Positions 34,559 to 42,971 of a DNA stretch of 64,000 nt are shown piece after piece. The position numbers and the translations under genes were made by a program. A model generated the notes under the pieces. It was not told where the DNA came from, did not search any database, and saw only the letters and a list, made by a program, of their open reading frames with translations. The DNA is from G963676795 sp963677215 (lineage in GTDB: Bacteria > Desulfobacterota > Desulfuromonadia > Desulfuromonadales > Geopsychrobacteraceae), in contig OY781919.1 in the NCBI GenBank assembly GCA_963677215.1, positions 3,844,001-3,908,000 on the forward strand, read 5' to 3'. Every line of letters begins with the position of its first letter. The stretch's first letter is position 1.

Positions 34559-35686
34559 TTAGTAGCTTTTCTTGTCAGCGTTCAATTCGTCAAGGGTCAG
34601 CTTGCTGCTGTCCATCTTGCTCCAGACCCAGATGATATAGGCCAGCACGAAGGGAACGGCAATGGCAACATAGGACATCATGGTCAGTGTATAATGGCTG
34701 CTCGACGCGTTATAGATGGTCAGGCTGCTGGCAATATCGGCTTTTGAAGGATAGAACGAGGTCCCGTTGTAACCCGCGGTAAAGAAAACCGCCAGACAGG
34801 TCAGTACGGTACCGAAGCCGGCCGGCCAGATCCCACGGACCGACGCAGTAAATCGGTTCATCACCGCCCCCAGAACAACCAGCACCAGGCCGACCAGCAG
34901 CAGGATCAGGTTGAGCGGCATCTGCAACAGGTTATGCAGATACTTGTGAGCTTCAAGGAAAACATTGCCATCCGGAGCGACGGCGTAGCCGTCGATGACC
35001 AGCAGACTGATCAGGACATAGAGCAGAAACGGCAGCAGACAAAGCAGGTTATTGAATCCCGAGCGCTTCAAGCGGGCAACTAGAGTGCTGTTATCCAGAT
35101 TGTTGGCCAGGTAGAGCGCCCCCAGGGTCCGGGCCAGGAAGACCAGGAAGATACCGAAACAGAGGTTGAACAGGCTGAAGGCCGCTTCGAGGCCGCGCAA
35201 AGGATGCAGCCAGCTAACCAGGTTGTACTCGTTGAGGGTGAAGTTTGAACCGGTAAAAAAGGTTCCGACCGCTGCACCAACCAGCAGGATACCGATCGAG
35301 CCGTTGATGAACATGAACACCTCAAAGGTCTTCTGGCCGAGGAAATTGTTCGGCTTGCGACGGTATTCGTAGCTGACCGCCTGAATGATGAAGGTGAACA
35401 GGATCGCCAGCCAGACCCAGTAGGCGCCACCGAAGCTGGTTGCGTAGAAGAGAGGGAATGATGCGTAGAAAGCACCGCCAAAAAGGACCAGGGTCGTGAA
35501 GGTCAGTTCCCACTTGCGGCCAAGAGAGTTGACCATAAGGGTCTTTTCGTCATCGCTTTTCGCCAAGGTGAGAATCAGCGTCTGACCGCCCTGAACAAAG
35601 GTCAAGAAAACAAAAAGCGCACCAACAACAGAGACAATCAGCCACCACAGCTGCTGCAAAGTCGACCAGTCAAGGCTTCCAATCAT
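34559..35686 (-). CDS. cydB: Cytochrome bd quinol oxidase subunit II
   Basis: A 375-residue membrane subunit of the bd-type quinol:oxygen oxidoreductase, with eight or nine hydrophobic segments and no heme ligands of its own. Family segments include LQQLWWLIVSVVGALFVFLTFVQGGQTL at the N-terminus and GFGTVLTCLAVFFTAGYNGTSFYPS near residue 290. It overlaps cydA by ATGA. A high-affinity bd oxidase in an otherwise anaerobic gene set suggests oxygen scavenging and protection. Confidence 0.95.
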   Translation of the reverse strand: MIGSLDWSTLQQLWWLIVSVVGALFVFLTFVQGGQTLILTLAKSDDEKTLMVNSLGRKWELTFTTLVLFGGAFYASFPLFYATSFGGAYWVWLAILFTFIIQAVSYEYRRKPNNFLGQKTFEVFMFINGSIGILLVGAAVGTFFTGSNFTLNEYNLVSWLHPLRGLEAAFSLFNLCFGIFLVFLARTLGALYLANNLDNSTLVARLKRSGFNNLLCLLPFLLYVLISLLVIDGYAVAPDGNVFLEAHKYLHNLLQMPLNLILLLVGLVLVVLGAVMNRFTASVRGIWPAGFGTVLTCLAVFFTAGYNGTSFYPSKADIASSLTIYNASSSHYTLTMMSYVAIAVPFVLAYIIWVWSKMDSSKLTLDELNADKKSY

Positions 35687-37224
35687 GATTTATCTCCTTC
35701 CGGTCCGATAGAAATTTGCTTGGTCATGATCCTCAGTTCGGCAATCAGCAGAACGGTGAACAGAATGAGGAACAGAAAGAAGGTCACCATAACGGTTCCG
35801 GAATCGAGATTCGAGCGAGCCACCGTAACCGGTAACAGATCCTGGATAGCCCAGGGCTGACGGCCGACCTCGGAAACAATCCAGCCGGCCTGTGAAGCGA
35901 TCCATGAAAGGAAGATCGAAGCAACACCGATTCTGAGCAGCCAGGTTTTATTCTCCAGCTGGCGTTTTTCCATATAGAAGATGTAAACCAGAAACAGCAG
36001 GATAAACAGCATGCCAAGCCCGACCATGATTCTGAAGGCGTAGAAGGTCAGCGAAACCGGGGGAACGGCCTGTTCAGGCGACTGCAGATGTCCGTAACCA
36101 AGGTACTCAAGATGCTGGTCGAAGATCGCCAGGGCCTGATCTGCTGCCGCCTGATCGCCACGGCTGGTGGCATCCTTGTAGAGAGCCAGACTTGAAATAG
36201 CGACCTTGCCTCTTTCAATCTTTTCGGCCACTCCCATGACCTGATGCTCTTCGTTACCAAGCACAAGATCGTTGATACCGGGGACAAACCCCTGGAAACT
36301 ACGCTTGGCAAGGAGGGACAGCATCCCCGGGATCTCAACCTTGACATGAAAGGCATCCTGATCGTCACCCGGCTGTTTGCTGTTGTTGACCAGGCCAAAG
36401 GCGATCAGTCCGGTCGGAGTCTGGCCGTCGTAAAGGGCCTCCATCGCAGCCAGTTTCATCGGCTGGGTTCGCGCCGTGATAAATGCATGCTCATCACCGG
36501 TAAAGGCGACAAACAGGGAACTGAGCAGTCCAAACACACAGGCCACCGCGATTGAGCGCTTGGCAAACTCAATGTGGCGCTTTTTCAGCAGGTACCAGCT
36601 GGAGATCCCCAACACAAAAATAGATGACAGCAGAAAGCCGGAACTGGTCGCGTGGACAAAATGGCTGATCGCCACCGGCGACGAGATCACCGCCCAGAGA
36701 TCCTGCATTTCGAAACGAGCGGTATCGGGGTTAAAGGCCATGCCGATTGGATTCTGCATCCAGCCGTTAGCCACCAGAATCCACAGCGCGGAAAGGTTAG
36801 AGCCAACGGCGACCATCCAAGTTGAAAACAGGTGAAACCTTTTTGAAACCCTGTTCCAGCCAAAGAACATAACAGCAAAGAAGGTCGCTTCAAGAAAGAA
36901 GGCTAGAATCCCTTCAATCGCCAGAGGAGCACCGAAGATATCGCCGACCATCCAGGAATAGTTGGACCAGTTGGTACCGAACTCAAACTCGAGAATGATC
37001 CCCGTAGCCACACCGATAGCGAAATTGATGCCGAACAGGGTCATCCAGAAGCGCGTCAACTGACGCCACTGAGGATTCCCGGTGCGCACATAGATGGTCT
37101 CGAAAAAAGCGCATAAAAATGACAGCCCCAGTGTCAGTGGAACAAAAATCCAGTGATACATGGCTGTCAGCGCGAATGTCGCCCTCGCCCAGTTCACCAT
37201 CGAAATATCGATCTGTTCAATCAC
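35683..37224 (-). CDS. cydA: Cytochrome bd quinol oxidase subunit I
   Basis: A 513-residue heme-binding subunit. The heme ligands can be placed as His in MYHWIFVPL near residue 23, His in SHFVHATSSG near residue 190, and Met in the late transmembrane region (RIMVGLGMLF). EFGTNWSNYSW and GRQPWAIQDLLPV are hallmarks. The Q-loop is short (no long insert after VNNSKQPG), as in the short-Q-loop bd oxidases. It is the middle of the DUF4492-cydA-cydB-cydX-like operon. Confidence 0.96.
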   Translation of the reverse strand: MIEQIDISMVNWARATFALTAMYHWIFVPLTLGLSFLCAFFETIYVRTGNPQWRQLTRFWMTLFGINFAIGVATGIILEFEFGTNWSNYSWMVGDIFGAPLAIEGILAFFLEATFFAVMFFGWNRVSKRFHLFSTWMVAVGSNLSALWILVANGWMQNPIGMAFNPDTARFEMQDLWAVISSPVAISHFVHATSSGFLLSSIFVLGISSWYLLKKRHIEFAKRSIAVACVFGLLSSLFVAFTGDEHAFITARTQPMKLAAMEALYDGQTPTGLIAFGLVNNSKQPGDDQDAFHVKVEIPGMLSLLAKRSFQGFVPGINDLVLGNEEHQVMGVAEKIERGKVAISSLALYKDATSRGDQAAADQALAIFDQHLEYLGYGHLQSPEQAVPPVSLTFYAFRIMVGLGMLFILLFLVYIFYMEKRQLENKTWLLRIGVASIFLSWIASQAGWIVSEVGRQPWAIQDLLPVTVARSNLDSGTVMVTFFLFLILFTVLLIAELRIMTKQISIGPEGDKS

Positions 37225-37297
37225 ACTCGTCCTCCTATCCTCACGGTCCGTGTTATGCCCCTTAACGCTAAGGGGTGGCAGAGATAACCACGTTTAC

Positions 37298-37510
37298 CTA
37301 CTGGTTGGCCTGCTGTATCAAGTTGCTTAAGACATGGTCCGCCCGTTCGGCGTCAGTCTGAAAGTTTGATGCGAGAAAATCTGGAAAGAAAAAAACTTTG
37401 AGAATTGCGAACATGATAAAAACCTTGATGAGAATAATTTTCCAGAGTGTTCGTCCGATGACCATGGAACGAAAGCCGTCGTAATACAGGTGAAAGATTC
37501 GACTGAGCAT
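37298..37510 (-). CDS. DUF4492-family membrane protein
   Basis: A 70-residue protein with the family pattern LSRIFHLYYDGFRSMVIGRTLWKIILIKVFIMFAILKVFFFPDFL: an amphipathic start and one membrane helix. DUF4492 genes commonly precede cydAB in bacteroidetes and some proteobacteria, so a role in bd-oxidase assembly or function is inferred. The ATG at 37510 has GGAGG 8 bases upstream, and this decides the start over the longer frames to 37552 and 37583. It is followed by cydA after 73 bases. Confidence 0.85.
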   Translation of the reverse strand: MLSRIFHLYYDGFRSMVIGRTLWKIILIKVFIMFAILKVFFFPDFLASNFQTDAERADHVLSNLIQQANQ

Positions 37511-37596
37511 TAAATTCACCTCCCAAGAGCACCAACAGAGCAAAAATAACAATTCCGGTTATCTTTACCGCTGAATCTTTCATGAGTCAAGAAGAA

Positions 37597-37623
37597 TTAT
37601 AACAGCAACAGTCATCATTACAA
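37597..37623 (-). promoter_or_regulatory. Possible promoter of the cyd operon
   Basis: On the minus strand, TATAAT (37602-37597) is preceded by TTGTAA (37623-37618) with a 15-base spacer, about 85 bases before the DUF4492 start. The -10 match is perfect; the spacing is short. Confidence 0.45.
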
Positions 37624-37796
37624 TTCAACTAAGTTTTTATTTTTGTTGACCATTTTAAACAGGAATCACCAGCACCATTCTCGACCAACCAGCAATCGTG
37701 TGGAAACCTACCTGAATTTTGCGGATTTAGTAGACCTCTCCCAAAGAGAATGTCATGATGAGCCGCGTTGCCCCGGTAAAGTAAGACAGGATAGCC

Positions 37797-39653
37797 ATGA
37801 GTTTTCAAAAGAACGAACCAGCCGCATTTCTTCCCACCACCCGCGAGGAGATGGCCCAGCGTAACTGGACTGAACTCGATATTCTCTTCATCAATGGCGA
37901 CGCCTATGTCGATCACCCGGCCTTCGGTGTCCCGCTGCTGGCACGGCTGCTCGAAAGCAGGGGGTTCCGTGTCGGCATCATCTCTCAACCCGACTGGAAA
38001 AACCCGCAAGCAGTGACGATTATGGGGCGCCCCAGGCTATTTGCCGCGATCTCGGCCGGGGCGATGGATTCCATGGTCAACCACTACACAGCAGCCAAGA
38101 AGATCCGCAGGGACGACGCCTATACCCCGGGAGGAATCGCCGGGAAACGGCCTAACCGTGCGGTTGTCGCCTATACCTCGGCCGTCAAGGGAGCCTTTAA
38201 GGGGCTGCCGACCATCATCGGCGGGATTGAAGCGAGTCTGCGCCGGCTGGCCCATTACGATTATTGGGACGACAAGGTTAGAAGATCGGTCCTTATCGAC
38301 AGCAAAGCAGACCTACTGTTCTACGGTATGGCGGAAACTGCATTGCTTGACGTTGCGCAGCGGATGGCGGCCGGCGAAACCATTCAGCAGATCAGGGATG
38401 TGCGCGGCACGGCTTTTGTGGATAAAGTGGCTCCTCAAGCGGCCCTGCTGCTCCCCTCCTATGAACAGGTCGAAGCTGACGTCGATGCCTACGGGCGCGC
38501 TTTCCGGCTGGCCAGTGAGCAGGACAACCCCTATGTGGCAGAGATTCTGGCCCAGCAGCATGCCCAGCGCTTTGTTGTCGTCAACCCGCCCTCCCTGCCG
38601 CTGACGACGGTACAGCTTGACGAGATCTACGCACTCCCCTTTTGTCGTGCACCTCACCCCTCGTATCGGGACAAAATTCCGGCCTACACCCAGATTCGTC
38701 ATTCGATCACCAGCCATCGCGGCTGTTTTGGCGGCTGTGCCTTCTGCGCCATCACCCATCACCAGGGGAAATTAATTCAATCCCGGTCACAGGAGTCGAT
38801 TCTCAGCGAAATTGACAGGCTAACCGCCCAGGCGGACTTTCATGGCACGATCAGCGATATCGGCGGACCGACAGCCAACATGTACGGCCTGTCATGCAGC
38901 AACCCCCAGGCGATGAGTAAATGCCGCCGGGCAAGCTGCCTCTATCCGCAGATCTGCCCCAACCTCAACTGTGACGACCGGGCGGCCGTCAGCCTGCTGA
39001 AAATAATCAGAGAGAACGAGAAGGTCAGACACGTCTTTATCGCATCCGGCATCCGCTATGACCTGCTCGCCAGACAACGACGTTATTTCGATGAACTGAT
39101 TCATCATCATATCAGTGGCCTGCTCAAGGTCGCTCCTGAATCGACGGTTGACCGGGTAACCGATGTCATGCGCAAGCCCGGGGTTCAGGTCTTCATCGAA
39201 TTTCTGGAAAAATTCCGCCAGCGCAACATTGAACTTGGTCTGCGCCAGGCACTCGTCCCATACCTGATCAGCGGCCATCCGGGCTGCACCCTCGAAGACA
39301 TGCTGGAAGTCGCCCTGTTCCTTAAACGACACAGACTGAAGGTCGAACAGGTCCAGGATTTCACCCCGACCCCAGGCAGCCTTTCGACCTGTATCTTCCA
39401 TACCGGGAAAGACCCCTACTCCAACACCTCCATCCATATCCCGCGCACGACCAAGGAGAAAAAGCTGCAGAAGGCCCTGCTTCTCTATCATCTGCCGGAA
39501 ATGCGCAATGATCTCAAAGAAGCCCTGCGCCTGTGCGGCAAAGAACAGCTCTTTGAGCAGTTCTGTGAGACAGCGGTGAAAAGTCCCCAAAACACCACCC
39601 AATCACGCAAGCCAGGTGCCGTACCCAAACGGCCACAACGCAGGAAACGTTAA
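37797..39653 (+). CDS. ygiQ: YgiQ-family radical SAM protein
   Basis: A 618-residue radical SAM protein (UPF0313). The N-terminus, LPTTREEMAQRNWTELDILFINGDAYVDHPAFG, is diagnostic; the 4Fe-4S motif CFGGCAFC lies near residue 314 in TSHRGCFGGCAFCAITHHQG. A second Cys-rich stretch, CRRASCLYPQICPNLNCD, near residue 383 may bind another cluster. The basic C-terminal tail is low complexity. Function is unknown; the family is broadly conserved. A long, largely empty plus-strand leader precedes it. Confidence 0.92.
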   Translation: MSFQKNEPAAFLPTTREEMAQRNWTELDILFINGDAYVDHPAFGVPLLARLLESRGFRVGIISQPDWKNPQAVTIMGRPRLFAAISAGAMDSMVNHYTAAKKIRRDDAYTPGGIAGKRPNRAVVAYTSAVKGAFKGLPTIIGGIEASLRRLAHYDYWDDKVRRSVLIDSKADLLFYGMAETALLDVAQRMAAGETIQQIRDVRGTAFVDKVAPQAALLLPSYEQVEADVDAYGRAFRLASEQDNPYVAEILAQQHAQRFVVVNPPSLPLTTVQLDEIYALPFCRAPHPSYRDKIPAYTQIRHSITSHRGCFGGCAFCAITHHQGKLIQSRSQESILSEIDRLTAQADFHGTISDIGGPTANMYGLSCSNPQAMSKCRRASCLYPQICPNLNCDDRAAVSLLKIIRENEKVRHVFIASGIRYDLLARQRRYFDELIHHHISGLLKVAPESTVDRVTDVMRKPGVQVFIEFLEKFRQRNIELGLRQALVPYLISGHPGCTLEDMLEVALFLKRHRLKVEQVQDFTPTPGSLSTCIFHTGKDPYSNTSIHIPRTTKEKKLQKALLLYHLPEMRNDLKEALRLCGKEQLFEQFCETAVKSPQNTTQSRKPGAVPKRPQRRKR

Positions 39654-39771
39654 AAAGCTAAGCGCCTGGATGCGCTCCTTTAATCCCGGGCTATACTTAA
39701 CAGGAAACAATCTGGCTGATGGCTTTGAGCTCCTGTGTCAGAAGGAACAGACAAAGGATGGATTCAGATAA

Positions 39772-39939
39772 ATGAACAATGTGGTGAGAAATAATATGGA
39801 AAATGAGCTGAAACTGGATCAGGGCTTCATCCAGAAAAACAACCGCCGCCTGAAAAAACTGGAGGACAGAATCACTGTTCTGCAGCAGGAGGCCCTGAAG
39901 CTGGAATCAGAGATAAACTCGTTACTCGGCGAGAAATAA
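39772..39939 (+). CDS. Small coiled-coil protein
   Basis: A 55-residue gene. The product is highly charged and helical with heptad-like spacing (RRLKKLEDRITVLQQEALKLESEINSLL). AAGGATGG lies about 10 bases before the ATG, and a strong terminator starts right at the stop codon, which together support a real gene. I recognise no family. An internal ATG at 39796 is a weaker alternative start. Confidence 0.6.
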   Translation: MNNVVRNNMENELKLDQGFIQKNNRRLKKLEDRITVLQQEALKLESEINSLLGEK

Positions 39940-39971
39940 AACAAGGGCTGCTCATTTGAGCAGCCCTTGTT
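39940..39971. terminator. Bidirectional terminator between small gene and dfx
   Basis: Stem AACAAGGGCTGCTC / GAGCAGCCCTTGTT with a 4-base loop; A-rich on one side, T-rich on the other, so it can stop both converging transcripts. Confidence 0.9.
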
Positions 39972-39983
39972 TGCTTATTCAAA

Positions 39984-40364
39984 TCAGGACTCGGCGATCC
40001 ACTGTCCGTGCAGATTGCAGTACTCACGAGCAGTAACCTTGGACGCCGTGATGTTGAAGGTTGCCACCGGAGCAGCTCCCGGTTTGAGGTACTCACGATA
40101 GACCTTGTCATCAGCGATCAGCTCAATCCACTCAATGTAGTGGGCATCTTCCATCGGATGAGTAACACTACCGACCTTGACGGTGATGGTTCCATCACCG
40201 AATTCAATGACAGGAACATGTTTTTCGGTTGCGGCATCAACACTGTTCTCGGTCATCAGTTTCATATTTTCACCACAGCACACCAGCGGTGCTGCACCAC
40301 CATGCATAACTTCAACGATATTGCCACAATGGGTACATTTGTAAACTTCAAGTCTCTTAGGCAT
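39984..40364 (-). CDS. dfx: Desulfoferrodoxin (superoxide reductase)
   Basis: A 126-residue two-iron superoxide reductase that reduces superoxide to hydrogen peroxide in anaerobes. The N-terminal desulforedoxin-like centre I uses CTHCG and CCGE (residues about 10-30); centre II has His in EKHVPVIEF, VTHPMEDAHYIEW and the Cys/His pair in EYCNLHGQW. The start at 40364 has AAGGAGG 9 bases upstream; the longer frame to 40532 adds unrelated residues. It is a single gene with a shared terminator. Confidence 0.95.
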   Translation of the reverse strand: MPKRLEVYKCTHCGNIVEVMHGGAAPLVCCGENMKLMTENSVDAATEKHVPVIEFGDGTITVKVGSVTHPMEDAHYIEWIELIADDKVYREYLKPGAAPVATFNITASKVTAREYCNLHGQWIAES

Positions 40365-40461
40365 TGGTTGGTCCTCCTTATAAAATTGAGTGTCCGGCTG
40401 CTGCTTAAAAAGAGTCGACAGGTTCGGCCGGTCTGACGCCCCTGTCGTCAGGAACTTTGGC

Positions 40462-40504
40462 ATATTACCACTGCCCGAATAAAATTTCACCCCTTTGGTA
40501 ATAT
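40462..40504 (-). promoter_or_regulatory. Inverted repeat in the dfx leader/promoter region
   Basis: A 9-bp perfect inverted repeat, ATATTACCA (40462-40470) and TGGTAATAT (40496-40504), is separated by 25 bases and lies about 100-140 bases upstream of dfx. It may be paired operator half-sites or a leader hairpin. Confidence 0.4.
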
Positions 40505-40646
40505 TTTTTACATCAAAGCCTATTTCCATCAAAATCTTAACAGAAAATTTGACTTCCGCATGATGAAATCAGGCTTGACTGCGACACACAGCAAACCTGG
40601 TACAGCATGCTAAAATTTACAAGAAACCCAGGAGCGGAGGACGTGT

Positions 40647-42311
40647 ATGCAATTCAACGATCAAAACCAAGGCTCACCATCTTTCAAACCAATCGAGCAG
40701 ATTGCCGAACAGCTCGGGATCGCTCCGGACGACCTCCGCCCATACGGCCACAATATCGCCAAAATTGACCTTCAGGCCCTGCGGCAGCCACCCCCCAAAA
40801 TGGCGCAACTGATCCTGGTCTCAGCGACCACACCAACGTCCTCAGGTGAAGGCAAGACGACTACGACGATAGGGCTGGGACAGGCGCTCGCCCGCCTGGG
40901 GAAATCGGTCTGCATCGCGCTGCGCCAACCGTCTCTTGGACCATGTCTCGGCATGAAAGGCGGAGCCACCGGGGGCGGCGCAAGTCAGATCATACCGGCA
41001 GACCGGATCAATCTGCATTTCACCGGGGACATGCATGCGGTCTCCTGTGCCAACAACCTGCTAGCAGCTGCACTCGACAATCACATCTTCCACGGTAACA
41101 ATCTGGCTATCGACCCACGGCGGATTCTTTGGCGCAGGGTCATCGATATGAATGATCGCAGCCTGCGTCATATCGTACTCGGCCTTGGTGGCAACAAACA
41201 GGGAGTTCCGCGTGAGGGCGGCTTTGATATCAGCGCCGCCTCTGAAGTCATGGCCATGCTCTGCCTCGCTGCAGGCGTAGATGATCTCAGACAGCGCCTG
41301 GACCGAACCCTGGTGGCCTTTACCTATGCGGGTGTCCCAGTCTATGCCAAGGACCTCCAAATCACCGAAGCCATGCTGGTACTGCTGAGGGATGCCCTTC
41401 TGCCGAACCTGGTCCAGACCACAGAAGGAGTACCCGCACTGGTTCATGGCGGCCCGTTCGCAAACATTGCCCATGGTTGTAGCAGCCTGTTGGCCACCCG
41501 GATGGCCTGCCACTTTTCCGACTGGGCAATTACCGAAGCCGGCTTCGGTTTTGACCTGGGGGCAGAAAAGTTCTTCGATATCAAATGCAGGCTGGGTCAT
41601 CTCGATCCACAGGTCGTTGTCCTCGTGACAACGGTCAGAGCACTGAAAAAACACGGAGGAGCGACCTCCGATGAGCTTGAAAGAGAAGATCTGCAAGCGC
41701 TGGCCAACGGTCTTGCCAATCTGGACAAACACATTGAAAACGTGCAGAAATTCGACAAGCAACCGGTGGTTGCCATCAATCGCTTCACTTCGGATAGTCC
41801 TGCAGAACTGGTCATCATTCTTGAGCATTGCCAAAAGGCGCATGTTGCTGCAGCCATCTGTGACCACTATCGGAAAGGCGGAGAGGGAGCACTGGATCTT
41901 GCTGCAAAAGTTATTGAAGCCGCCCGAGTCAGTCGGCCCTGGCGCCCCCTCTATAACCTCAACCTTCCGGTCGAAGAAAAAATACGTATCATCAGCCGCG
42001 AAATGTACGGCGCTAATGACGTTGCCTTCACCAAGCAGGCAGAACGCGACCTTGAAGAGGTTCGCCGCCTGCAGTGTTCGGACTTGCCCATCTGCATTGC
42101 CAAGGCCCCCGGCTCACTGTCTGACAATCCTAAACTCTATGGCCGTCCCCGGCATTTCGATATCACAGTCCACTCCTTACAGATCAATTCCGGTGCCGGT
42201 TTCATCGTTGTCCTGACCGGGGATATCCTGCGCATGCCGGGACTGCCCAGGAACCCAGCAGCAGAACATTGGAGGTTGCGGGAAGATGGTTCGATTTCAG
42301 GCCTCAACTGA
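40647..42311 (+). CDS. fhs: Formate-tetrahydrofolate ligase
   Basis: A 554-residue ATP-dependent enzyme that makes 10-formyltetrahydrofolate from formate. The P-loop-like site is TPTSSGEGKTTTTIGLGQAL near residue 58. FKPIEQIAEQLGI, RQPSLGPCLGMKGGATGGG, the GFDISAASEVMA motif and FGFDLGAEKFFDIKCR follow in family order. It supplies C1 units for purines and methionine, and could serve a Wood-Ljungdahl methyl branch. GGAGCGGAGGA lies before the ATG. A 6S RNA gene follows, in the same direction. Confidence 0.96.
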   Translation: MQFNDQNQGSPSFKPIEQIAEQLGIAPDDLRPYGHNIAKIDLQALRQPPPKMAQLILVSATTPTSSGEGKTTTTIGLGQALARLGKSVCIALRQPSLGPCLGMKGGATGGGASQIIPADRINLHFTGDMHAVSCANNLLAAALDNHIFHGNNLAIDPRRILWRRVIDMNDRSLRHIVLGLGGNKQGVPREGGFDISAASEVMAMLCLAAGVDDLRQRLDRTLVAFTYAGVPVYAKDLQITEAMLVLLRDALLPNLVQTTEGVPALVHGGPFANIAHGCSSLLATRMACHFSDWAITEAGFGFDLGAEKFFDIKCRLGHLDPQVVVLVTTVRALKKHGGATSDELEREDLQALANGLANLDKHIENVQKFDKQPVVAINRFTSDSPAELVIILEHCQKAHVAAAICDHYRKGGEGALDLAAKVIEAARVSRPWRPLYNLNLPVEEKIRIISREMYGANDVAFTKQAERDLEEVRRLQCSDLPICIAKAPGSLSDNPKLYGRPRHFDITVHSLQINSGAGFIVVLTGDILRMPGLPRNPAAEHWRLREDGSISGLN

Positions 42312-42438
42312 AACACTACCGGACCATGGTCTGTCCAGAGCTTGTTAGCGTACATGGCATATAACAACCTACCCGCGGAGAAAAAACCCGCTATTACCGA
42401 TAGGATAAAGTTATAAGACCGTGAACTGAACTTTTTTG

Positions 42439-42467
42439 CTGACGCGCGCCGGATGATTTTTTATAAT
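42439..42467 (+). promoter_or_regulatory. Promoter of 6S RNA
   Basis: Perfect TATAAT at 42462-42467 with CTGACG at 42439-42444 (17-base spacer). It predicts transcription from about 42474, matching the start of the folded RNA. Confidence 0.6.
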
Positions 42468-42473
42468 GGGCTC

Positions 42474-42664
42474 ATAGAATAACTCTCTGCCCTTCAGGTG
42501 AGGTCAGAACGTCCACTCGGAATACTTTATTTTCGGGGTTTTCTTTCAAGAGTCTGGTGAGCCTGCCCACCTTTAGAGTGGGACGCCTAAAAGACGCATA
42601 GAGGGCCCCACCTCATTGGCACTCGATGTGAGTCCAATGACCCACGGGAGTGGTGGAGAGTTGT
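42474..42664 (+). ncRNA. ssrS: 6S RNA
   Basis: A global regulator RNA that binds the sigma-70 RNA polymerase holoenzyme. The ends pair (AACTCTC at 42481-42487 with GAGAGTT at 42656-42662). An apical hairpin, CATTGG...CCAATG, is at 42614-42639. Between them lie the large internal bubble and the region GGTGAGCCTGCCCAC...GACGCCTAAAAGACGC, which parallels the E. coli 6S segment with GGTGAGC and GCCTTAAAACTGCGACG. Its own promoter precedes it and a terminator follows at 42671. In many bacteria 6S adjoins a folate gene; here it follows fhs, which strengthens the call. Confidence 0.87.
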
Positions 42665-42670
42665 CGATTT

Positions 42671-42708
42671 AAAGGACCTGGCCTGGGCCAGTGTCCTTTT
42701 CTTTTTTG
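42671..42708 (+). terminator. Terminator of 6S RNA
   Basis: Stem AAAGGACCTGGCC / GGCCAGTGTCCTTT with a 2-base loop (one bulge), followed by TCTTTTTT. Confidence 0.9.
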
Positions 42709-42725
42709 TGCCTAGCCCCTAGCTC

Positions 42726-42894
42726 GTTGCCATCCGGAAACTCCGGGGGCAACACCTAAGTTTTCAGATTGGAAACGAGCATTTTTTGTGGCAAGAAAAT
42801 CAAAGACTTACGCGGAGGCGACATCGGTACGCCGCACAAGTGAGACTGCAGATTGACGCAGCCACGGCGAAAAAAGGCAGTTTCCGGATGAAAA
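42726..42894 (+). repeat. Dispersed palindromic element, copy B, with flanking direct repeat
   Basis: A plus-sense copy of about 170 bp. It starts GTTGCCATCCGGAAAC, with a CCGG-AAACT-CCGG module closed by GTTGCC/GGCAAC, then GGAAACGAGC, GTGGCAAGAAAATC, GCGGAGGCGACATCGGTACGCC-like apex, and ends AGTTTCCGGATGAAAA. CTAGCTCGT occurs at 42719-42727 and again at 42895-42903, so the copy is bracketed by a perfect 9-base direct repeat, 7 bases of which lie outside the element. It separates the 6S RNA terminator from the TraB-like gene. Confidence 0.9.
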
Positions 42895-42971
42895 CTAGCT
42901 CGTCCGGGTTTTGCTGTGTTAGACTGCGATGCTGCTGATATATTGAATTTTTCTGATCATTGGAGTTTCGC

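Noticed and set aside
37353..37583. Frame starting with a signal-like peptide, overlapping the DUF4492 gene
   Set aside because: It contains the DUF4492 ribosome site, lacks one of its own, and turns to non-protein-like sequence after about 30 codons.
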